Shown in pieces: positions 1 through 5,009 of a stretch of DNA of 6,135 nucleotides (its first letter is position 1; the number at the start of each line of letters is the position of its first letter). Source of the DNA: Candidatus Aminicenantota bacterium (GTDB taxonomy: Bacteria > Acidobacteriota > Aminicenantia > Aminicenantales > Aminicenantaceae); the NCBI GenBank assembly GCA_030617525.1, contig JAUWVG010000160.1:1-6135 (forward strand). Reading direction: 5' to 3'. Below the pieces are notes generated by a model that searched no databases, was not told where the DNA came from, and was given only the letters and a program-made list of their open reading frames with translations. The translations under genes and the position numbers were made by a program.

Positions 1-10
1 CGGTTGAACC

Positions 11-85
11 GGGCGGTTAGCTCAGCGGAAGAGTACCGGCCTTACACGCCGAGGGTCACTGGTTCGAATCCAGTACCGCCCACCA
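11..85 (+). tRNA. tRNA-Val (anticodon TAC)
   Basis: The sequence folds as a full cloverleaf. Acceptor strand GGGCGGT (11-17) pairs with ACCGCCC (75-81), followed by discriminator A82 and an encoded CCA (83-85). The D-arm TTAGCTCAGC and the T-loop GGTTCGAATCC are canonical. The anticodon loop CTTACAC places TAC at 43-45, which reads GTA valine codons. Only 10 bases precede it, so no promoter can be judged. It is the only plus-strand tRNA here; the next two tRNAs are on the opposite strand. Confidence 0.96.
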
Positions 86-92
86 ACCATTT

Positions 93-132
93 ATAACATG
101 CAATTGACAAAAATCAGGGGCAATGTTATTTT
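93..132 (+). terminator. Weak candidate terminator after tRNA-Val
   Basis: ATAACAT at 93-99 is the exact reverse complement of ATGTTAT at 123-129, and the second arm runs into TTTT and then ATT. The 23-nt loop is long and the stem is AT-rich, so this is a weak structure. It is listed because it starts 8 bases after the tRNA-Val CCA end, where a terminator is expected. Confidence 0.3.
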
Positions 133-195
133 ATTGGTAATTCTTAAGACTTTGTTATGAATTTCACATTAGCTTGATATGATGGTAATGCTGTA

Positions 196-441
196 ATGAG
201 ATTTAATCCGGCATCTCTTCTGCTCCCGGCTTCCATTCTGGCATCATTGGGTGGTATTGCCGCTTTTCTTTTTCTGTTTCTTCCCGTTTTTAACATGTAT
301 TGGCTTATACTTTCTCCTATTATCCTGGCATTTTATCAGACACCTGCAGTACTACTTTTCCGCCTTTATAAAAAGAAAAACCCAAGGAGCAGTATTATCA
401 CAAAGAGAAAAGGAGGGGGAAACGCCCCCGACGGGATTTGA
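196..441 (+). CDS. Doubtful small two-helix membrane protein (81 aa)
   Basis: I do not recognise this protein and am not confident it is a gene. The translation is strongly hydrophobic. One likely membrane segment spans residues 7-32 and a second spans about 35-57, followed by a basic tail starting RLYKKK, a positive-inside pattern. Against it, there is no clear Shine-Dalgarno sequence before the ATG, and the last 19 bases run through the 3' end of the minus-strand tRNA-Glu, so the C-terminal residues come from tRNA sequence. It is the only candidate content of the 86-422 stretch apart from the weak hairpin after tRNA-Val. A real gene could be cut short by the tRNA, or the frame may be open by chance in T-rich DNA. 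Confidence 0.2.
   Translation: MRFNPASLLLPASILASLGGIAAFLFLFLPVFNMYWLILSPIILAFYQTPAVLLFRLYKKKNPRSSIITKRKGGGNAPDGI
405..429 (-). terminator. Candidate intrinsic terminator fused to the tRNA-Glu 3' end
   Basis: Read on the minus strand, GGGGG (429-425) can pair with CCCCC (419-415) across a 5-nt CGTTT loop. The second arm runs into TCCTTTTCTC, a pyrimidine-rich, partly T-rich tail. The first arm is the 3' strand of the tRNA-Glu acceptor stem, so the terminator hairpin and the mature tRNA compete for the same bases. The tail is imperfect, so termination here is an inference. Confidence 0.4.
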
Positions 442-497
442 ACCCGTGTTGCCGCCTTGAAAGGGCGATGTCCTAGACCAAGCTAGACGACAGGGGC
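423..497 (-). tRNA. tRNA-Glu (anticodon TTC), CCA not encoded
   Basis: On the minus strand the gene begins GCCCCTGTCGTCTAGC, typical of bacterial tRNA-Glu. The acceptor GCCCCTG (497-491) pairs with CGGGGGC (430-424) and the discriminator is G at 423. The T-arm ACGGGTTCAAATCCCGT is canonical. The anticodon loop CTTTCAA puts TTC at 461-459. The bases after the discriminator read TTT, so CCA must be added after transcription, unlike the other two tRNAs in the window. It lies 7 bases downstream of tRNA-Lys on the same strand and is surely co-transcribed with it. Confidence 0.96.
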
Positions 498-504
498 GTA
501 AGGG

Positions 505-579
505 TGGTGAGCCGTGCTGGACTCGAACCAGCGACACCCGGCTTAAAAGGCCGGTGCTCTCCCTCTGAGCTAACGGCCC
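505..579 (-). tRNA. tRNA-Lys (anticodon TTT)
   Basis: On the minus strand, acceptor GGGCCGT (579-573) pairs with ACGGCTC (one G-T pair), followed by A and an encoded CCA (507-505). The D-arm TTAGCTCAGA and T-loop GGTTCGAGTCC are canonical. The anticodon stem CCGGC/GCCGG encloses loop CTTTTAA, giving anticodon TTT at 547-545 for lysine. It lies 61 bases downstream of the lipoprotein gene on the same strand with no visible terminator between, so read-through from that gene into the tRNA pair is possible. Confidence 0.97.
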
Positions 580-640
580 TCACAAAATAAAAACATACTT
601 ATAAAGGAAAAGACAGAAAGAGTCAATATCAGATTAAGGA

Positions 641-1330
641 TCAGTCCAGAGGTTCTATCTTAACAAAGATAAATCTTCCCCGCCAACTCTGGTTCATTAC
701 CTCATCTTTAAGAGTGTATTTTCTAAGAAAAAACTTATAATCCCTGGTCCCTTCTTCACCGACTATCCGGACTGTAAGCTCTTTAAAGACCACCTCTCCC
801 GTCAGATCTCTGACGTTGAGAAGTTCCTGGACTCCCAGGGAAAACAGTGTAATCACTTCTTCTTTATCAGCCGCGGCCTCAGCATCATTTTTTTCTACCT
901 GGATATTTTTGTGCTTCTCATACTGTTCGTCATACTTGACTTGCGCTGCGCTCACCTTGGTACGAGCTGCTCTTTTCGCGGCCGCCGTCCGGGCTGTTTC
1001 TTCCTCAAACTTAGCATTATCCAGTTCATCGCTGGATGAAAGGGTGATGCTAACTGAATCTTCTACCTGTTTTTTGATGTCCAGATATTTCTTATTTAGA
1101 TCAGGGAGTGTCGCAGGTTGGATCACTTCCTCTGTAACAGAGAGAATCTCATACGATTCCGCCTTGATGGAAATAGGTGCGATGGCCATCGCAGATAATG
1201 TGTCCACATCATTGAGAGTACTTGCATGGAAATACCGATCAAGAAGGTTCTTTTCCGGATCCGATGAACAGCTTTGCATAAAGATCATAACAAGAAAAAT
1301 CCCCATCAGAGAAAGATTTTTTCTGCTCAT
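641..1330 (-). CDS. Putative lipoprotein with charged helical middle (229 aa)
   Basis: The N-terminus is a lipoprotein-type signal peptide: basic MSRKN, a hydrophobic stretch at residues 6-18, then QSC with Cys21 as the likely lipidation site, followed by SSD. The lipobox is not ideal (M-Q-S-C rather than L-A-G-C). Serines after the Cys fit an outer-membrane or cell-surface lipoprotein. Residues about 35-75 look like a compact domain. Residues 100-155 are rich in Ala, Lys and Glu and probably form a long helix or coiled coil. The last 75 residues return to a mixed beta-type pattern ending FIFVKIEPLD. The start is well set by an excellent Shine-Dalgarno AAGGAGG (minus strand, 1341-1335) five bases before ATG. 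I do not recognise a named family, and the function is unknown. It is transcribed away from the hydrogenase-like cluster and shares the 1343-1564 intergenic region with it. Confidence 0.8.
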   Translation of the reverse strand: MSRKNLSLMGIFLVMIFMQSCSSDPEKNLLDRYFHASTLNDVDTLSAMAIAPISIKAESYEILSVTEEVIQPATLPDLNKKYLDIKKQVEDSVSITLSSSDELDNAKFEEETARTAAAKRAARTKVSAAQVKYDEQYEKHKNIQVEKNDAEAAADKEEVITLFSLGVQELLNVRDLTGEVVFKELTVRIVGEEGTRDYKFFLRKYTLKDEVMNQSWRGRFIFVKIEPLD

Positions 1331-1412
1331 TGCTCCTCCTTTCTGAATAACTTTATTTATGTTTATTAAATATTACATTTTTCTCAAACATAAAAGCAAG
1401 CTTAAAAAGACG

Positions 1413-1516
1413 CATTTTTAGAAAAATGGAAAAAATCGAGTTGAATCTCTAAACAATTTTGCAAATTTTCAGTGTGTCACTGTTTGATAAGGTCCCTATT
1501 TATCAATTTGAAATTG
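1413..1516. promoter_or_regulatory. Run of short perfect palindromes in the divergent intergenic region
   Basis: Four dyads lie within about 100 bases upstream of the cluster promoter. They are CATTTTT-AG-AAAAATG (1413-1428), CAGTG-TGT-CACTG (1470-1482), TTGATAA-N9-TTATCAA (1484-1506) and CAATTT-G-AAATTG (1504-1516). The last three are almost continuous and end 13 bases before the proposed -35 box, a normal place for an activator or repressor site. None matches a regulator consensus I can name with correct spacing. The whole 1343-1564 gap otherwise holds no gene; the promoter of the minus-strand lipoprotein must also be here but I cannot pick it out convincingly. Confidence 0.45.
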
Positions 1517-1529
1517 TTTTAGTTATAAC

Positions 1530-1557
1530 TGGACACTAGTAAAAATCCATATATAAT
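1530..1557 (+). promoter_or_regulatory. Sigma70-like promoter of the hydrogenase-like cluster
   Basis: A perfect -10 box TATAAT (1552-1557) is preceded by TGGACA (1530-1535), one mismatch from the -35 consensus, with a 16-bp spacer. The expected transcription start, six to seven bases past the -10, is about 1563-1564, and the first ATG of the cluster is at 1565. That leaves no room for a leader, and no Shine-Dalgarno sequence precedes the ATG. Confidence 0.6.
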
Positions 1558-1564
1558 AAGCAAT

Positions 1565-1915
1565 ATGAAACTACGAGAAATCGCGGAACTTTTGGAGGCC
1601 GAAGTCATCTGGGGGGAAGACCTCCTGGATAAAGAGATCAAATTTGCCGGCGGTTCCGATCTTATGAGCGATGTCCTGGCCTTTGGAAAGCCCGGGATTT
1701 TGCTTTTGACTGGTTTGTCCAATACTCAATCCGTCCGAACCGCCGATATCATCGAAGCCAAAGCCATTATCTATGTCCGGGGAAAAAAACCCGACAAAGA
1801 TGGGATTGAGCTCGCCAAAATCAAAAAGATTCCAATGCTTTCGACAAAAAACATGATGTTTAAAACCTGCGGAATCCTGTACAGCCACGGCCTTCTTGGA
1901 GTGAGCGACATCTGA
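1565..1915 (+). CDS. DRTGG-domain protein 1 (116 aa)
   Basis: This is a small cytoplasmic protein of the DRTGG-domain type found next to [FeFe]-hydrogenase genes. The assignment rests on its length, on the SDLMSDVLAF segment (residues 31-40), on the alternating hydrophobic strands GILLLTG (44-50) and AKAIIYVRGKKP (65-76), and on its position. It resembles the second small protein at 3740-4075, which carries TSDLLSDVIA, GIIIVNNREP and the IEKAKEEKVPLL block at the same places, so the two are paralogues. DRTGG domains also occur in some phosphotransacetylases and CBS-domain pyrophosphatases, where a ligand-binding or regulatory role is assumed; the exact role here is not known. The literal D-R-T-G-G string is absent. 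The ATG at 1565 fits the family-like N-terminus KLREIAELL, although it lacks a ribosome-binding site. The stop is 7 bases before the next gene. Confidence 0.82.
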   Translation: MKLREIAELLEAEVIWGEDLLDKEIKFAGGSDLMSDVLAFGKPGILLLTGLSNTQSVRTADIIEAKAIIYVRGKKPDKDGIELAKIKKIPMLSTKNMMFKTCGILYSHGLLGVSDI

Positions 1916-1922
1916 GAAAAGC

Positions 1923-2372
1923 ATGGGAAGTTCAGAGAATGAATTTTTAAAGCGCTACGAAATCGAAAGTCACGATTTCAGCCGCGCCGGGAACGTCTCC
2001 ACACAGATAAAGGAGCTGCTGCAGGAAATCGGGATCGATTCCTCCATCATCAGACGGGCGGCCATCGCCACATACGAAGCCGAGATGAACGTGGTCATGT
2101 ATGCGGACAAAGCCGAACTTTTTCTGACTGTCAATCCGGAAAGGATCCACATCCGGATTGAAGACAAAGGGCAAGGCATCAAAGACATCGATTTAGCCAT
2201 GCAGGAGGGTTTTTCTACGGCCACACATGAAATGCGGGAAATGGGATTCGGAGCGGGGATGGGGCTGCCCAACATAAAAAGAAATGCGGATAAATTCAAT
2301 ATCTCTTCCATCCCTGGAAAAGGCACGTCGGTGGATATTATTTTTTGTTTGAACGAGACAAAACAAAAATGA
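1923..2372 (+). CDS. RsbW-like anti-sigma/serine kinase ATP-binding protein (149 aa)
   Basis: This is a stand-alone GHKL ATP-binding domain of the RsbW/SpoIIAB type. The N-box is at E52/N56 in YEAEMNVVMYA, the G1 box is EDKGQG (80-85), the glycine-rich ATP lid is GFGAGMGLPNIKR (108-120), and GKGT (132-135) closes the pocket. RsbW-family members phosphorylate an antagonist Ser/Thr and bind partners through the same fold. No sigma factor or STAS-domain antagonist is visible nearby, so the partner is unknown, and the neighbouring DRTGG or hydrogenase-like proteins are candidates by context only. It starts 7 bases after the previous stop with no strong Shine-Dalgarno, and its TGA overlaps the next ATG (ATGA, 2369-2372). 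Translational coupling is therefore likely. Confidence 0.85.
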   Translation: MGSSENEFLKRYEIESHDFSRAGNVSTQIKELLQEIGIDSSIIRRAAIATYEAEMNVVMYADKAELFLTVNPERIHIRIEDKGQGIKDIDLAMQEGFSTATHEMREMGFGAGMGLPNIKRNADKFNISSIPGKGTSVDIIFCLNETKQK

Positions 2373-3721
2373 GCCAATACTACCATTCCATCCGGATCGA
2401 CACGGAAAAGTGCAGCGGCGGAATGAAATGCATGCGCATCTGTCCCACCCAGGCCATTAGAGTCAGGGGTGGAAAAGCGACGATTATCGAAAACAAATGC
2501 ATTGACTGCGGCGAATGCATTAAAGTCTGCAACAATAAAGCCATCATTCCTCTAACAGATCCCTTCGGTGAACTCGGCAAATTCAAGCACACGGTGGCCA
2601 TCCCCTCTCCCGCCCTCTACGCCCAGTTTGGGCGAGAAATCCTTCCCGATAGAATTATCGCCGGTCTCAAAACCTTGGGCTTCGACGACGCCATAGATCT
2701 CGCTCCAAAATGCGGGGAAGTGAGCTTTGCCATCCAGGAATACGTCCGGGAGTATAAGGGGCCTAAACCTCTTATCTCCATCACCTGCCCCACCGTGGTC
2801 CGTTTGATCCAAGTAAAATATCCCGATCTCATAGATTTGATCATCCCCATCGACACGCCGCGAGAAATTGCCGCACGGGAAATCAAAAAGAAAAGATCGA
2901 AAGAGCTGGGACTAAAGCCAAAGGATATCGGTACGTTTTACCTGACTCCATGTCCTGCCAAAATGATCTCCATCCGGCAGCCCGCGGAAAAAGGGAAATC
3001 CAACCTGGATGGAGCCATCTCCATCGCGGACATCTACGGCCCCCTCTTGACAGCCATGGAGGGAATGGAAAAAGGAAACTATCGACAAGCCCTGGAAAAT
3101 ATCTGCATTCTGGGAATCGGATGGGCTATGGTCGGAGGAATCTCCCGGACGCTGAGGTTGAAAAATTCTCTGGCGGTATCGGGATTATCGGAAATACTGG
3201 ACGTTTTCGACGACATCGAACGCGGCAAACTGAGAAATATCGATTTCATCGAAGCCTATTCCTGTCCGCAGGGCTGTGTCGGCGGGTCCTTGACCGTTGA
3301 GAACCTGTACATCTCCTACAACAAGATTGTCCAGCTGATTGAAACTCTCCAGTACGAAAAAATAAAGGCCTGTCCCGATATTAGAGAGGTGAGAAAACTT
3401 TACAAACAAAACTATTTCCACATCGAGGGGAAATTCGAGCCTCGACCGCTGATCCCTCTCGATAAAGACCTGACCAAGGCCATCAAAAAAAGAAAGAAAA
3501 AAGAAGCGGTCTATGAGCCTTTACCCAAAATTGACTGCGGGGCCTGCGGCTCGCCCACGTGTCTGACTTTCGCCGAGGACGTGGTCACGGGAGAAGCCCA
3601 TGTCTCAGATTGCATTTTTAACTTCCCTAATAGATTCAGCACTCTCGCCCAAGAAATGCTGGATTTACTCGAAAAATTTGCCTTTATAGATCATACCCAC
3701 AACAATCCAAAAAAGGAGTAA
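2369..3721 (+). CDS. Ferredoxin/[FeFe]-hydrogenase-like iron-sulfur protein, probably sensory (450 aa)
   Basis: Domains run in this order. An N-terminal two-motif ferredoxin (residues 10-62) comes first, then an Fe-only hydrogenase large-subunit C-terminal domain (about 70-350), then a C-terminal Fe-S cluster domain of the RnfB/corrinoid-protein type with C390-x2-C393-x4-C398-x16-C415. The second ferredoxin motif is complete (C44, C47, C50, C54), but the first has only C15, C21 and C25, with Gly18 where the second Cys should be. The H-cluster ligands are present: C140 in ITCPTV (L1), C195 in TPCPAK (L2), and C299 and C303 in SCPQGC (L3). L1 has Thr139 instead of the proton-relay Cys of catalytic enzymes, L2 has Thr for Met, and L3 has Tyr297 for Met. 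These changes fit the putative sensory [FeFe]-hydrogenase groups rather than a fast H2 enzyme. There is no PAS domain. I chose ATG 2369 because it overlaps the previous stop as ATGA; ATG 2345 would add eight poor residues. Confidence 0.88.
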   Translation: MSQYYHSIRIDTEKCSGGMKCMRICPTQAIRVRGGKATIIENKCIDCGECIKVCNNKAIIPLTDPFGELGKFKHTVAIPSPALYAQFGREILPDRIIAGLKTLGFDDAIDLAPKCGEVSFAIQEYVREYKGPKPLISITCPTVVRLIQVKYPDLIDLIIPIDTPREIAAREIKKKRSKELGLKPKDIGTFYLTPCPAKMISIRQPAEKGKSNLDGAISIADIYGPLLTAMEGMEKGNYRQALENICILGIGWAMVGGISRTLRLKNSLAVSGLSEILDVFDDIERGKLRNIDFIEAYSCPQGCVGGSLTVENLYISYNKIVQLIETLQYEKIKACPDIREVRKLYKQNYFHIEGKFEPRPLIPLDKDLTKAIKKRKKKEAVYEPLPKIDCGACGSPTCLTFAEDVVTGEAHVSDCIFNFPNRFSTLAQEMLDLLEKFAFIDHTHNNPKKE

Positions 3722-3728
3722 AAAAGAA

Positions 3729-3733
3729 AGGAG
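3729..3733 (+). promoter_or_regulatory. Shine-Dalgarno of DRTGG protein 2
   Basis: AGGAG, within AAAGGAG, lies 6 bases before ATG 3740. It is the clearest ribosome-binding site of the plus-strand cluster; the first three genes have none comparable. Confidence 0.8.
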
Positions 3734-3739
3734 TCAATA

Positions 3740-4075
3740 ATGAATCTTAATACAATCATAAAAAAACTCCAGCTTAATGTCTTATCGGGTCAAGAAAATT
3801 TAAGCATAGATGTATCCAGTGGTTACACCAGCGACCTTCTCAGCGATGTGATCGCCAACAGCAAGGAAAAAAACTTGTGGATCACTCTGCAGATCCACCA
3901 GAATATTATCGCCGTGGCCAAGTTGAAGGACCTGGCGGGGATCATCATCGTCAACAACCGCGAGCCCAATGAAGACACGATCGAAAAAGCGAAAGAAGAA
4001 AAGGTCCCCCTTCTCTGCACGAGCTTGATGGCTTTTGAGGTGTCGGGCAAGCTGTATACACTGATGAATGAGTGA
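3740..4075 (+). CDS. DRTGG-domain protein 2 (111 aa)
   Basis: This is a paralogue of the 116-residue protein at 1565-1915. It shares TSDLLSDVIA (residues 30-39), the LWITLQ strand (46-51), GIIIVNNREP (67-76) and the IEKAKEEKVPLL helix-strand (81-92). It is shorter at the N-terminus and diverged enough that the duplication is probably ancient. It is cytoplasmic with no metal motif; Cys93 is its only cysteine. It follows the hydrogenase-like gene by 18 bases with a good ribosome-binding site, so it belongs to the same transcript. The role is unknown; a nucleotide- or ligand-sensing part paired with DRTGG protein 1 is an inference from the duplication and the setting. A repeat block begins almost directly after its stop. 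Confidence 0.8.
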   Translation: MNLNTIIKKLQLNVLSGQENLSIDVSSGYTSDLLSDVIANSKEKNLWITLQIHQNIIAVAKLKDLAGIIIVNNREPNEDTIEKAKEEKVPLLCTSLMAFEVSGKLYTLMNE

Positions 4076-4077
4076 TA

Positions 4078-4262
4078 AGTTAGGATTATGGAGAGGATTA
4101 TGGATTATGGAGTAAGGGGTAAGCAAGAAATCTTACGTAATCCATATCTCTTAATCCTTAATCCCTGCATGAGGAATATGGATTAGGGATTAGAGGATTA
4201 GGGAGTAAGCAAGAAATCTTACGTAATCCATATCTCTTAATCCTTAATCCCTGCATGAGGAG
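4078..4262 (+). repeat. Intergenic repeat block A (GGATTA-type with internal 57-bp direct repeat)
   Basis: The block is built from GGATTAGGGATTA-like tracts and their complement TTAATCCTTAATCCC. It contains a perfect 57-bp direct repeat, 4119-4175 and 4205-4261, at an 86-bp period. Each 57-bp unit starts with GTAAG and has CTTAC 8 bases later, then TAATCCATAT and TTAATCCTTAATCCC, ending GCATGAGGA. The G-rich and C-rich parts can fold on each other. The end of the second unit supplies the GAGGAG ribosome-binding site of the PHP gene. A related block follows the PHP gene. Confidence 0.9.
4257..4262 (+). promoter_or_regulatory. Shine-Dalgarno of the PHP gene, at the repeat edge
   Basis: GAGGAG ends 9 bases before the TTG start at 4272. 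Its first five bases are the last five of the second 57-bp repeat copy, so the repeat appears to have become part of the translation signal. The first copy carries GAGGA at 4171-4175 but no reading frame follows it. Confidence 0.65.
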
Positions 4263-4271
4263 TAAGAGTCT

Positions 4272-5009
4272 TTGCTCAAAATATTCAAGGCTGATCTCCA
4301 CATTCACACTTGTCTGTCTCCCTGTACGGAGCTGGATATGTCTCCCAAGAGAATCCTCACCTCTGCTCTCGATAAAGGCCTGGATATTTTAGGCATCTGT
4401 GATCACAATTCCACGGCCAATTCTTCCGCCGTGATGACGGCGGCCAAAACCCTTGATATTCATGTCATCCCCGGTATGGAAGTGGCCTCAGAAGAAGAAG
4501 TCCATGTTTTAGCCCTTTTTGACGACATTAAAAACGCACTCAAACTCCAGGAATATGTCCATAAAAACCTGCCCGGGGAAAATGACCCAGAGGCCTTTGG
4601 CATGCAGGTTTTCGTCAATGAAAAAGAGGAGGTGCTGGGTTTTGAAGATAAACTGTTGATTGGGGCGACTACCGTTCCCCTTGAAGAAATCATCCGGCAA
4701 ATACACAACTGGGACGGATTGGCCATCGCCTCCCATATAGACAGAGAAGCTTACAGTATCTTGGGCCAGCTGGGATTCATTCCAGATGGTATAGGATTGG
4801 ATGCTCTGGAAATATCCCCCCGAGTCAGTTTCGAAGAAGCTTTCCAAAGGTATAAAACTCCCTATCCGATTTGCACTTCATCCGATGCCCACTACCCCGA
4901 TGACATCGGAAAAAGCTTCACCTCATTTTTACTCGAAGAAGGGACCGTAGCCGAGATGAAAAAAGCCTTTAGGAATGAAGAGGGAAGAAAAGTCTTGAAT
5001 AAGGATTAG
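4272..5009 (+). CDS. PHP-domain metal-dependent phosphoesterase (245 aa)
   Basis: A complete PHP active site is visible. Motif I is DLHIHT with D8, H10 and H12, motif II is CDHN with D44 and H45, then come E70 in PGMEV, H78 in VHVLAL, H155 in ASHID, and the closing DAH (D205, H207). These are the usual ligands of the trinuclear metal centre that hydrolyses phosphomono- or diesters, as in histidinol phosphatase and the YciV/RNase AM family. The substrate cannot be told from sequence. Residues about 95-140 form an insertion between the two halves. The start is TTG 4272: an in-frame TAA lies at 4263-4265 and the next ATG (4338) would remove motif I. It is a member of the hydrogenase-associated gene set, but is set apart from both neighbours by repeat blocks, so it may be differently expressed. 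In that setting a signalling nucleotide or phosphoprotein-related substrate is conceivable, but untested. Confidence 0.88.
   Translation: MLKIFKADLHIHTCLSPCTELDMSPKRILTSALDKGLDILGICDHNSTANSSAVMTAAKTLDIHVIPGMEVASEEEVHVLALFDDIKNALKLQEYVHKNLPGENDPEAFGMQVFVNEKEEVLGFEDKLLIGATTVPLEEIIRQIHNWDGLAIASHIDREAYSILGQLGFIPDGIGLDALEISPRVSFEEAFQRYKTPYPICTSSDAHYPDDIGKSFTSFLLEEGTVAEMKKAFRNEEGRKVLNKD

Noticed and set aside
251..460. Second plus-strand frame overlapping the 196-441 ORF
   Set aside because: It also runs into tRNA-Glu, has no ribosome-binding site, and is Phe-rich low-complexity translation of T-rich DNA.
816..1346. Long plus-strand open frame opposite the lipoprotein gene
   Set aside because: Its translation is Ser/Ala-rich with no recognisable motif or ribosome-binding site, and the minus-strand gene has a signal peptide and a strong Shine-Dalgarno; it is an antisense shadow.
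1484..1506. FNR or Rex operator
   Set aside because: The half-sites resemble TTGAT/ATCAA and TTGTTAA-type sequences, but the 9-bp gap between the 7-bp arms is wrong for both (FNR needs TTGAT-N4-ATCAA; Rex sites have a shorter centre).
2345..2371. Earlier ATG for the hydrogenase-like protein
   Set aside because: It would overlap the RsbW-like gene by 28 bases with no Shine-Dalgarno; the ATGA overlap at 2369 is the usual coupled start and the ferredoxin domain begins soon after it.
4119..4261. CRISPR-like array (two 57-bp identical units)
   Set aside because: Only two units, a long repeat, a spacer made of the same GGATTA sequence, and no cas genes; this is an interspersed or tandem intergenic repeat.
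4078..4262. Insertion sequence
   Set aside because: No transposase frame and no clear terminal inverted repeats with target duplication were found; the blocks are short and internally repetitive.
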